Source of the DNA: Paenibacillus sp. PL2-23
GTDB taxonomy: Bacteria > Bacillota > Bacilli > Paenibacillales > Paenibacillaceae
DNA length: 64,000 nt
Direction: 5' to 3'
Assembly (NCBI RefSeq): GCF_040834005.1
Contig: NZ_CP162129.1
Span: forward strand, 3,558,001-3,622,000
This document shows, in pieces, positions 10,624 through 18,900 of the stretch. The notes beneath the pieces were generated by a model. That model saw only the letters and a list, made by a program, of their open reading frames with translations. It was not told the DNA's origin and did not search any database. How positions within the stretch are numbered: the stretch's first letter is position 1; each line of letters starts with the position of its first letter. A program made the position numbers and the translations under genes.

Positions 10624-10659
10624 AGAGGCGCGCCTAATATTGTTCATAGGCGCGCCTCT
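10624..10659. repeat. Perfect 13-bp inverted repeat upstream of the decarboxylase
   Basis: Arms AGAGGCGCGCCTA and TAGGCGCGCCTCT are exact reverse complements around a 10-base loop. The repeat lies 48-83 bases before the decarboxylase ATG. No T-run follows on either strand, so an operator or a leader-RNA hairpin is more likely than a terminator. Confidence 0.8.
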
Positions 10660-11027
10660 GCTTACATCTGCAGCTGGCTGACATTTCCCCTGATTGGAAG
10701 TAGTCCCTATAGCTTTGCGTCTCGCGCCTTTCGACGGATTTGCCATGTATCAAATTGTGCAAGGTGCCTACATGTTCTAGCAACTTTTGACAGCAAGTAG
10801 GAACATTCTACTACTTCGGCTTTCGATTATCAATAGATTAAATGAGTGGAAATTGTTAAGTCCTCGAAACGATCATGAATTTGTCACAAATAACAGGCTC
10901 GCAATGAAATAGACGCCTCAAGCACTCCCATGCGGGCGGCCGCATATGATACACCTGAAGCGCAGGGGGACGTCTATCCTACCCCGTTAGGAGCGCATCG
11001 TTCAATACTAGCAAGGAGTGAATGTAT
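10660..11027. other. Intergenic region between the divergent decarboxylase and Pro/Gly-rich genes
   Basis: About 370 bases with no credible gene. It must hold the decarboxylase promoter on the minus strand and the promoter of the 11028 gene on the plus strand. I see AT-rich tracts around 10820-10880 but no box that I can assign with confidence. Confidence 0.5.
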
Positions 11028-11411
11028 ATGTCCTTTTTCCCTCCGTTTGGCCCTCCGGGCGGCGGCGGATTCCCGCCTTTCCTGCCGCCGGGTCCAACTC
11101 CGCCATTGGGACCGCCGCCTGGTCCTCCGGGCTCGCCCATGCAGCCGGGTGCCGGCTTGCAGGCTCCAACCGCCCCTCCTCCCCAATTCGTACCGCAGCA
11201 GCCGCAGACGGCAGCCTTTGCGGTTGACCCTGGCGGCATCCGCAGATGCTTGTTCCGCAACACGTACATTTGGCTCAGCAACGGCAATCAATTCTGGTAT
11301 TTCCCCGTATTCGTCGGCCGCCACTCCGTCGCTGGCTTCCAGTGGAACGGCTTCTTCTGGATGTATGCGGGATACGATCTAAGACGAATCGAGTCGTTTA
11401 CTTGCTTCTAA
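11028..11411 (+). CDS. Small protein with Pro/Gly-rich head and conserved aromatic C-terminal domain
   Basis: 127-residue protein of unknown function. Residues 1-60 are almost only P, G, F and A (collagen- or spore-coat-like low complexity). Residues 65-127 form a compact aromatic domain with two cysteines (GIRRCLFRNTYIWL ... RRIESFTCF). I recall Bacillaceae and Paenibacillaceae proteins with the same tail; their function is not known to me. The second ATG (11028) is preferred because AAGGAG lies 9 bases before it, whereas the ATG at 11022 would leave only 3 bases. A surface or spore-associated role is possible but is inference only. Confidence 0.7.
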   Translation: MSFFPPFGPPGGGGFPPFLPPGPTPPLGPPPGPPGSPMQPGAGLQAPTAPPPQFVPQQPQTAAFAVDPGGIRRCLFRNTYIWLSNGNQFWYFPVFVGRHSVAGFQWNGFFWMYAGYDLRRIESFTCF

Positions 11412-11558
11412 ATCGTGTCTGACAACCCCTTTAATAGTCTCGGCGTTCTCAGAACATACATCCTTTTCTCACTCCTCTTCCCGCAGCGTGTCATGGCATC
11501 CGCCATGATGCGCTGCTTTGGCGTTCCCCCATGCTCCCGGAATTCCTGGAATAAAGTG

Positions 11559-11611
11559 TTGACAGCTCCACTGATAATGATTATCATAATAATCGTTGAG
11601 AATTATTATCA
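11559..11611 (+). promoter_or_regulatory. Sigma-A promoter with two Fur boxes
   Basis: A TTGACA -35 (11559-11564) is followed after 17 bases by TATCAT (11582-11587). Overlapping the -10 is a perfect 7-1-7 Fur box, TGATAATGATTATCA (11572-11586). A second, one-mismatch box, TGAGAATTATTATCA, lies at 11597-11611. This is the expected arrangement for iron-repressed transcription of the siderophore uptake genes. Confidence 0.88.
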
Positions 11612-11642
11612 AAATTTGCAGAAGCATTAGGGGGAACACATC

Positions 11643-12677
11643 ATGCTTAACCGAAACAGACGATCATTCGTAACGATTATCTCGCTTATTCTTATCCTCG
11701 CGTTAGCCGCTTGCGGCAATAACACGAATAACGGGAATAGCGGCAACGCCGCAGGCACAGCTTCGCCTGCCGCTTCCGAGACGGCTCCGGAGGCAACTGC
11801 TGCCAATGAGGAACGCGTGATTCAGCACGCCCTCGGGGAAACACCCATTACCGGAATCCCGCAAAAAATTGTTGTCCTGGAATGGACATATGCCGAAGAC
11901 CTGCTTGCGCTGGGCGTGCAGCCAGCCGGCGTTGCCGATATCGACAATATGAAGAAATGGATGAAAACGCCTGTTGAGCTGGCTGCAGACGTCCAGGACG
12001 TAGGAACTCGTCAGGAGCCCAATCTGGAGACGATTACAGCGCTTGAGCCTGACCTCATTATCGGCGTGACGTTCCGTCATGAAGCCATTAAGGATCAGCT
12101 TAGCGCTATCGCTCCGACCATCATGTTCAACCCTTACCCGGCTGAGGGAAGCGGCGATCAGTACCAAGAGATGGTCGATACGTTCAATACAATCGCGACT
12201 GTTGTAGACAAGACGGAGGAAGCGGAGGCAGTGCTGGCCGATCTGCAGAAAGCGTATGACGACGCCAAAGCAAAAATCGTCGCTGCAGGCAAAGACGGTC
12301 AGCCGATCGTTCTGGCCATGCCGCTTGTGAACCAAAACGCCGTATCGTTCCGGATTTCCACAGATAATGCGCTGGCGATTAAAGTATTGGAGCATATCGG
12401 ACTGACTAACGCTTATCAATCGGAGCAATTCGAGGTATATGGCTTCGCTACCAAGGACATTGAGGCGTTCCCGCCGCTGCAGGACGCAGACTTCCTGCAC
12501 ATTACAATGGAAGAAGCGGCAACGGACATGCTGAGCAAAAACGCAGTATGGAACGGTCTGCGCTTCGTCCAGGACAATCGCGCTTACGCGCTTGGAGGAG
12601 ACACCTGGCCGTACGGCGGCCCTCATTCCGCCAAGATGCTGGCTGAACGCGTAGCCTCTGTGCTGAGCGGTGAATAA
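11643..12677 (+). CDS. Iron-siderophore ABC transporter substrate-binding lipoprotein (FecB/FhuD type)
   Basis: Extracellular lipoprotein of 344 residues that would capture a ferric siderophore and hand it to the permease. The signal peptide ends in a lipobox (LAAC, about residue 21), followed by a low-complexity Asn/Ser/Ala linker to about residue 50. The class III binding-protein fold follows, with the start region PQKIVVLEWTYAEDLLALGV and the second-lobe EPDLIIG motif. It lies behind two Fur boxes and overlaps the permease start by one base (TAATG). Sequence resembles the YfmC/FecB/FhuD group; the siderophore itself cannot be predicted. Confidence 0.93.
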   Translation: MLNRNRRSFVTIISLILILALAACGNNTNNGNSGNAAGTASPAASETAPEATAANEERVIQHALGETPITGIPQKIVVLEWTYAEDLLALGVQPAGVADIDNMKKWMKTPVELAADVQDVGTRQEPNLETITALEPDLIIGVTFRHEAIKDQLSAIAPTIMFNPYPAEGSGDQYQEMVDTFNTIATVVDKTEEAEAVLADLQKAYDDAKAKIVAAGKDGQPIVLAMPLVNQNAVSFRISTDNALAIKVLEHIGLTNAYQSEQFEVYGFATKDIEAFPPLQDADFLHITMEEAATDMLSKNAVWNGLRFVQDNRAYALGGDTWPYGGPHSAKMLAERVASVLSGE

Positions 12678-14749
12678 TGACACCGGCATATTCGAATAGT
12701 CCGGCCCGTTCCGCCAATGGCGGAACGGGCTGGAAGCCTTTTGCGGTGCTGCTGGGCGGTGTACTGCTGCTTGCCATTCTGACCTTTATCAGCTTGACGC
12801 AAGGACTGTCACGCATATCGGCAGGAACTGTGCTGGAGGCTATCCTATCCCCTCAGGCAATTACTGAACATCAGATCATTAACGGCGTAAGACTGCCCCG
12901 CACTGTTATGGCGCTCCTATCCGGAGCCGCTTTGGCGGTTGCGGGCGCTCTTATGCAAAGCGTCACCCGCAATCCGCTGGCCTCGGAGACGACGCTTGGC
13001 GTTAATGCGGGGGCTTATCTAGTTGTTGTGCTGGGAACGATTTTTTGGCCGGGCTTGCTGTATGCATACGCTTTCCCGATGGCGGTTCTAGGCGGCGCGG
13101 CCGCAGCGCTGGCGGTATTCGGAATGGGCGGCGGCCGCAAGGGCACGCCGATACGCATTGCGCTGTCTGGCATGATTATTACGCTCGTGCTGTCTTCCGT
13201 CACAAGCGCGCTTCTGCTGCTGTTCGAGGAAAGCACGCAAGGCTTGTTCATCTGGGGCTCCGGCACGCTCCTGCAGAACGACTGGAGCGGCGTACGCTTC
13301 GCATGGCCGTGGATTATTGGCGGTCTGGCGCTTATCATGCTGGCGGTTCGCCATCTCGACCTGCTTGCCTTCTCGGAGGAGACGGCGCGTTCCCTCGGAC
13401 ATCATGTCGCGCGCACTCGCATGCTAGCAATGGCCATAGCGATTACGCTGGCCTGCGTCAGCGTCAGTATCGTTGGACCCATCGGCTTTATTGGACTAAT
13501 TGCCCCTCATATCGTGAAGCTGTCCGGCATTACCCGGCATGGCTGGCTGCTGCCCTTGAGCGCGCTCTGGGGAGCCGCCATTCTCATCGGAGCCGACACG
13601 GTGGCGCGAATGTTCGCGCGCAGCGCCATTGGCGATCTGCCTGCCGGCGCCATTACGGCGTTGATTGGCGCACCGTGGATCATCTGGTTGGCGCTGAAGT
13701 CCTCCAAAGCCTTCGGCGCTGGGGGTTCCTCGCAGAACGTCTCCATGTATGTGGGCTCGCTTGGCCGCAAGCTGTCTTATCCGGTGCTCGTCAGCCTCTT
13801 CTCCGCTGCGCTGATAGCGGTATGTCTGGCCGCGCTTGGAAGCGGCAGCAACGCGATGTCTCTGCAGGAGGTTGTTGCAGCCTTAGCAGGCAACGGAACA
13901 GCGCTGGATGAGAAGGTCATATGGAATATTCGCCTGCCGCGGCTGCTTACTGCACTGCTGGCGGGAGTTGCCCTTGCGGCCAGCGGCAGCCTGATGCAGA
14001 GCTCGCTGCGCAATCCAATGGCTGATCCCCATATTGTAGGAGTCAGCGGCGGAGCTGGGGTTGGCGCATTGGCGATGATCGTCTTGTTCTCGCAAGCCGA
14101 TTGGATTCCGCTAGGCGCCTTTGTCGGAGGGCTTGCCGCCGCTGGCATCGTCTATGCGCTCGCTTGGAGGCGCGGCTTGAATCCCATCGTGCTCGTCTTG
14201 ATCGGGATCGCGGTGGCATCGGCAGCTTCCGCCGTCATCACGATGCTGGTCATTCACGCCAAGCTAACGCTGGCGCCCGCTCTGGCCTGGCTGGCAGGCA
14301 GCACTTATGCCCGCGGCTGGCCGGAGTTCAATCAGCTGCTGCCCATCGTTGCTCTGCTTGTGCCGCTGGGCTGGTGGCTAGGCAAGCGAGTCGATCTGCT
14401 GTCGTTCCATGACAGCAGCGCTCAAGGGCTTGGCCTTGCCGTCCGGCGAACCCGGCTGCTGACCGGCCTGCTCTCCGTCCTGCTGGCCTCCGTCGCGGCC
14501 TCCGTCGTTGGAGCGATCGGCTTTATCGGTCTGCTCGCCCCTCATGCGGCCCGCATGCTGGCAGGACCGCATCATCGCCGCTCCATGCTGCTTGGTCTGT
14601 TGTTCGGCGGAACGCTGCTTGTCGGCGCAGACTGGATCGGCCGTATTCTGATCGCGCCGAAGGAAATCCCGTCCGGCATCGTAGTGGCGCTGCTGGGCGC
14701 GCCGTATTTGCTGTATTTGATGGTGCGCTCCGCTCGGTCGGGCAAATAA
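12677..14749 (+). CDS. Fused double FecCD-family iron-siderophore permease (FhuB-like)
   Basis: Integral membrane permease of 690 residues made of two FecCD domains in tandem (about 20-345 and 365-688). Each half has about ten helices and its own repeat of NGVRLPRTVMALLSGAALAV / NIRLPRLLTALLAGVALAA, the GPIGFIGLIAPHIVK / GAIGFIGLLAPHAAR segment, and a final GAPWIIWL / GAPYLLYL motif. One polypeptide therefore replaces the usual heterodimer, as in E. coli FhuB. No ATP-binding subunit follows; a convergent terminator does. The ATPase must be supplied from elsewhere, as happens with shared siderophore ATPases in Bacillus. Confidence 0.95.
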   Translation: MTPAYSNSPARSANGGTGWKPFAVLLGGVLLLAILTFISLTQGLSRISAGTVLEAILSPQAITEHQIINGVRLPRTVMALLSGAALAVAGALMQSVTRNPLASETTLGVNAGAYLVVVLGTIFWPGLLYAYAFPMAVLGGAAAALAVFGMGGGRKGTPIRIALSGMIITLVLSSVTSALLLLFEESTQGLFIWGSGTLLQNDWSGVRFAWPWIIGGLALIMLAVRHLDLLAFSEETARSLGHHVARTRMLAMAIAITLACVSVSIVGPIGFIGLIAPHIVKLSGITRHGWLLPLSALWGAAILIGADTVARMFARSAIGDLPAGAITALIGAPWIIWLALKSSKAFGAGGSSQNVSMYVGSLGRKLSYPVLVSLFSAALIAVCLAALGSGSNAMSLQEVVAALAGNGTALDEKVIWNIRLPRLLTALLAGVALAASGSLMQSSLRNPMADPHIVGVSGGAGVGALAMIVLFSQADWIPLGAFVGGLAAAGIVYALAWRRGLNPIVLVLIGIAVASAASAVITMLVIHAKLTLAPALAWLAGSTYARGWPEFNQLLPIVALLVPLGWWLGKRVDLLSFHDSSAQGLGLAVRRTRLLTGLLSVLLASVAASVVGAIGFIGLLAPHAARMLAGPHHRRSMLLGLLFGGTLLVGADWIGRILIAPKEIPSGIVVALLGAPYLLYLMVRSARSGK

Positions 14750-14764
14750 GCTGCAGAACATAAG

Positions 14765-14808
14765 GAAACCGCCATGCCCTGACTGCGCAGTCAGGACATG
14801 GCGGTTTC
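14765..14808. terminator. Strong bidirectional terminator hairpin
   Basis: A 20-bp stem with one mismatch (GAAACCGCCATG.CCTGACT with its complement) around a GCGC loop, followed by GCTTTT on the plus strand. It separates the convergent permease gene and the SLH-cohesin gene. Confidence 0.85.
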
Positions 14809-14822
14809 GCTTTTGGCGCTGG

Positions 14823-15818
14823 CTATCGCTCTTCTAGCAGCGTTACGATAAGATGAACGGCTGCCGCCCGGTTGGCGTTATTCAGCGGAGCAAATCTCCC
14901 ATTGCCGACCCCTTGAATCCAGCCGCGATTCACCGCAGCGGCAATATAGGGCTGAGCCCACACCGGGATTTCGTCAGCATCCGCAAAGCGCGGCTTCTCG
15001 CCTGGCGTCGGTACAATCCCCTCAGCTCTGACAATCAGCGACGCCATCTCGGCGCGCGAGATGAGTCTGCCCGGCTGAAAGGTGCCATCCGAATAGCCTT
15101 CTATCAGCTTCGCCTCTATTGCCGCCGCTATATAGGCCGTCGCCCAGTCAGGGATGCTCTCCTTATCCCTGAAGCTCAGCACAGGCGAAGCTGGTATCGG
15201 CACATCCAAGGCGCGCACGAGCATCGCAACAAATTCCGCTCTCGTCACTGGCTGGCTGGGTCGGAAGGTCCCGTCGCTGTAGCCGGCTACCCATCCCCGT
15301 GCTCCCGCTTCCCCTATCGACGCCTCTGCCCAATGCCCCGCAATATCGCGAAAGGCCAGACTGGTCCATTGAATCCGCGATGACAGCTCCAGCATATCCA
15401 GACCGGAGTCCACGAGCTTCACATCATACAACGTGAATATAGACGGACCAGCGGAGAGCATCTCGAACGTAAGGGTGGCTAGAGTCGCCTCGCCGCTTGT
15501 CCCTTTGGCGCTGCCCACCTTGGAATGCGCAAACAGAATATCCCCATTTGTTACAATGGGCTCTACCGTAAAACCCGGAATGGCGCTTTTGGCAGACAGA
15601 AATCTCAGTTTCTTAGGATCATAAGCGAGATTGAATTGAAAGGCGTACAAGTCGGCCAGCCCCCGCCCTTTCACTTCAAGCATCACTTTGGCTTCCCCAT
15701 TCGTCGCTTTCAGTGTTATCATCGGCTCTTGTGCCGCCAGCAGCGAGCCGGGAGACCAGAGCGATAGGAGTAGAAGCGCTGATACCAACAACAGTCCATT
15801 TCTCTTCATAAAGGCCAT
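14823..15818 (-). CDS. Cell-wall anchor: cohesin-like domain plus three SLH domains
   Basis: Secreted surface protein of about 331 residues. A signal peptide (about 1-30) is followed by one cohesin-type beta-sandwich (about 35-160; note FQFNLAYDPKKLRFL and the late GEATLATLTFEM strand). Three SLH repeats follow (about 165-330; GYSDGTFRPSQPVTRAEF, GYSDGTFQPGRLISRAEM, and a more diverged third copy). SLH domains bind pyruvylated wall polymers; cohesins bind dockerins. The start ATG 15818 has GAGGAGGAGG just upstream, while codons further 5' are not plausible. It lies 107 bases downstream of the giant rhamnogalacturonan lyase that ends in a dockerin-like module, so a scaffold/enzyme pair is suggested. 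Confidence 0.88.
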   Translation of the reverse strand: MAFMKRNGLLLVSALLLLSLWSPGSLLAAQEPMITLKATNGEAKVMLEVKGRGLADLYAFQFNLAYDPKKLRFLSAKSAIPGFTVEPIVTNGDILFAHSKVGSAKGTSGEATLATLTFEMLSAGPSIFTLYDVKLVDSGLDMLELSSRIQWTSLAFRDIAGHWAEASIGEAGARGWVAGYSDGTFRPSQPVTRAEFVAMLVRALDVPIPASPVLSFRDKESIPDWATAYIAAAIEAKLIEGYSDGTFQPGRLISRAEMASLIVRAEGIVPTPGEKPRFADADEIPVWAQPYIAAAVNRGWIQGVGNGRFAPLNNANRAAAVHLIVTLLEER

Positions 15819-15925
15819 CTGAGCCTCCTCCTCTCTGGGCATGCGAGGAAGGAGCCAACAGCCCCTTCCTCCTAACTTCCCTTGCCGCAGCCCACTGGAG
15901 CTTACTGCAGCAGCAGGCTCAACTG

Positions 15926-18900
15926 TTACTCCTTCACCCACTCCGTCAGAATCATTTGGGCGACCGCCGCCAGCACACGGATATCGATGACGCCCTCGTC
16001 GAACAGATCCGCCTTCGCGATTTCGCTCCAGACCGCATCCCCGGAGGTCGCGCCAAAGTATTTTGCGATAATGGACAGATCACGCAGCGTTATGGACGTC
16101 CCGCCGCCGGCCAGGCTGATGAACCGCGTATGGAACTGCCCAATTGCGGCGTTCAGAGCACCGGTTGCCGCATCAACCTGGGCTTGCGTGGCCCATGCGT
16201 TGCCTAGGACATTGGACGCCGAATCAATAGCGGCTTGCAGCTGAGCCTTGGAGCCCGCCTCGTATTTGCCGATTTTATCGCCCTCCACCGCTTGAGACAG
16301 CAGATTCTGGGCGGAGACGATCGCTTGCTGCAGCGCCGTTTTGTTCGAATCAATCGGCGGCGTCTGGCCGATGCTTGTCGTATGATAAGCTTCTGTTATG
16401 TTCGCCAGGCCTGCCAAGCCATCACGCGATACGTCGAACCTTGTAACGGATGAGCTTGCTCCCCCTAAAGGCGCATCCGACTTCACTCTGCCGCGCAACG
16501 CGAACAAGTCTCCGCTGCTCGCAATGGCGTGGTCCTCGCCCCCGCTGATGAGAATGACGCGTATTTGCCCATCGGACGGTCGGACGGCCGTTGCGAGCAC
16601 ATGCAGCTGTTCGCGGCTTGAAGCAATGGCGTTGTCCGCAAGCGCCATCACCCCGTTTTCGCCGGCAATCATATCGAACTCCAGCTTCGAGGGATCATAT
16701 TGCACGATGACATCCATTGCAGTAAAGCTTTCATGCACTTGCGACGCGCCAACCTTCAGCTCGATCGCTTGACCGGCGTGAGCCGTGGCTGGACCGGAGA
16801 GAGCTGCCGTCGCCCAATGCTCGCCCGGCGGCAACTCCGTGTCGTTCAGCGTGACGAAGGCAGAGAGAGGAATGTTCAGCTCCTTCACCAGCCCTGCCAC
16901 AAGCTCGGATACCTTGATCGCGCCGTTCATCTGCAGATGCGTGTTATCCTCTTTCCCGTCAACCCACATAAAGATATTTTTGGTGCCCTCCGGACCAAGC
17001 TCCCGGAAATACTCCCAGCTGGCCCCATTCAGATCAATTAGCAGCGTATCCGTCTCTAACGCTACGGCCTTCATCGCCTGTACATATTCCGGGAAGCTCT
17101 TATTTAGCTCTTCGCCGGTGTAGTCCCGTCTGTTCACAGGTGTGACGAGGACTGGAGTCGCTCCTCTTTGCTTGGCGCCGTCGATATATGTCTTTAGATA
17201 AACCTTGAATTCCTCCGGGGTCAGGTAGCGCTCCGGACGGGATGGCGTAGAATCATTGTGGGACCATTGCATGAACAGGTAATCCCCTGCATGAAGGTCG
17301 AGCAGCAGCTCATTCAGATGGCCGCCCACAAGAAACGTTTTGCTGCTCAGCCCGCCGATCGCGCGATTATCGACGCTCACCTGCTCCAGATCAAAGTAGC
17401 GGCCCAGCGTCTCGCCCCAGCCAGCCTGCGGTCGATAGCCTTCCGCATAGTTGGCGACCGTGGAATCGCTCGCCAAATAGATAACCGGCTTGTCGCCAGA
17501 GCCGTTCTCAGGAAGACGCTCGATGCTTAACGCGTTGATTTTGGGCGTATTTCCTGTAAATTCAAATTGGAATAGGCCATCGATTAGAGCGATATCATAG
17601 GTCCATTCTCTGAATTCCCCGGCAGGCACTGTTGTTACCGGCAGCTTCGCCATCTGCTCCACCGTTACCCCTACGTTTGTCGCTTCCTGCACGTCACCGA
17701 TCGTCATCGTAACCCGATAATTGGCGGGCTCCATCTCTACCAGGAAGGAAGTGCCGTTGACGCGGACCAAGTCCTCTGTCAACGCATTGCCGCTGTTACG
17801 GCTGACATTCTCCGTCAGTGCAGTATTAGCGAAGCCATAGCCGTTCCCTTCGACATAGGCCCAAGCCGCATGAACCCCCGCATATCCTTCGGTCGGGTCT
17901 CCCGGACCAAAGTCCAGACGGTATGATGTCCTAGCTTGGAGGGGCTCGCTTGAGAGCGAAGCCTTCGCCGTAGTCAGCATATGGAAGACATGATCGACCT
18001 CCGCCTGCGTCGCATCCGTACCGATAATGGACTGAGCAGCCGCGAGCGCATTGTTCAGCACGGCCTTCGAGGACTCCGTATAGGTGGACAAATCCATTGC
18101 GGCGACCTCCTCATGCAGCGCAATTAATGCGGTCTGATCGCCTGAAGACGGCGGAAGGTCCTCACCTTCTATGCGCAAGTTGTCGATCTGAGTCGTCCAG
18201 GCCAATGTGCCGCCTCCCCCTTTTCTTGTGCCAAGAAACCTCAACGCCCGCACATTATCGGCGTATGCGGTTCCGGCGCTCATCGGAATATCTTCAATCG
18301 TCTGCGTCACGCTGCTGTTCGCGAGGCTGGTTAGAGTAAGCGTTATTTTTTTCTCCACAAAGTTAATCGTTGCGTCCACGTTCACCCACTGGTTTTTGGT
18401 TATTGCCGTAGCAACTCCCCCAGCGGGAATTGCCGTGCTGCCCGTACCATAATCAGGACTGTAATGCCCCGGGAAATAGCCGATTGTGGAGTTGGCGCTG
18501 CTGTTCGTATACAAGGTGAGAATCAGATTCTCGTTGCCGTCCTGAAGAGACAGATGTCCCTCCGACGGGAATGCTCCCACATTGCCGGTATGCCAGTCGA
18601 AGTTCACCCTGACGATATCTCCGGCAACGGGGTCGAATACACGGAACACCTTGGATCGGTTGCCTGAGCCCGAGCCGACTACGTTCAGCACCTTATTGCC
18701 ATTCTGCTCCACAACCGTGCCTGTCATTTGGCCCGGAATGCCAGTTGCGTTAACCATGGCATACTGGAATGCGGCGGGGTCTCCCTCGAAATCCTCCTCA
18801 TACACCTGCTTTTCCGGCTCCGGCTCCGGCTCGACGATATAGGGATCGATGACCAAAGGAGAGATTGTGAGCCCCATCTCCTTGACCGCGCCCGCTACTA

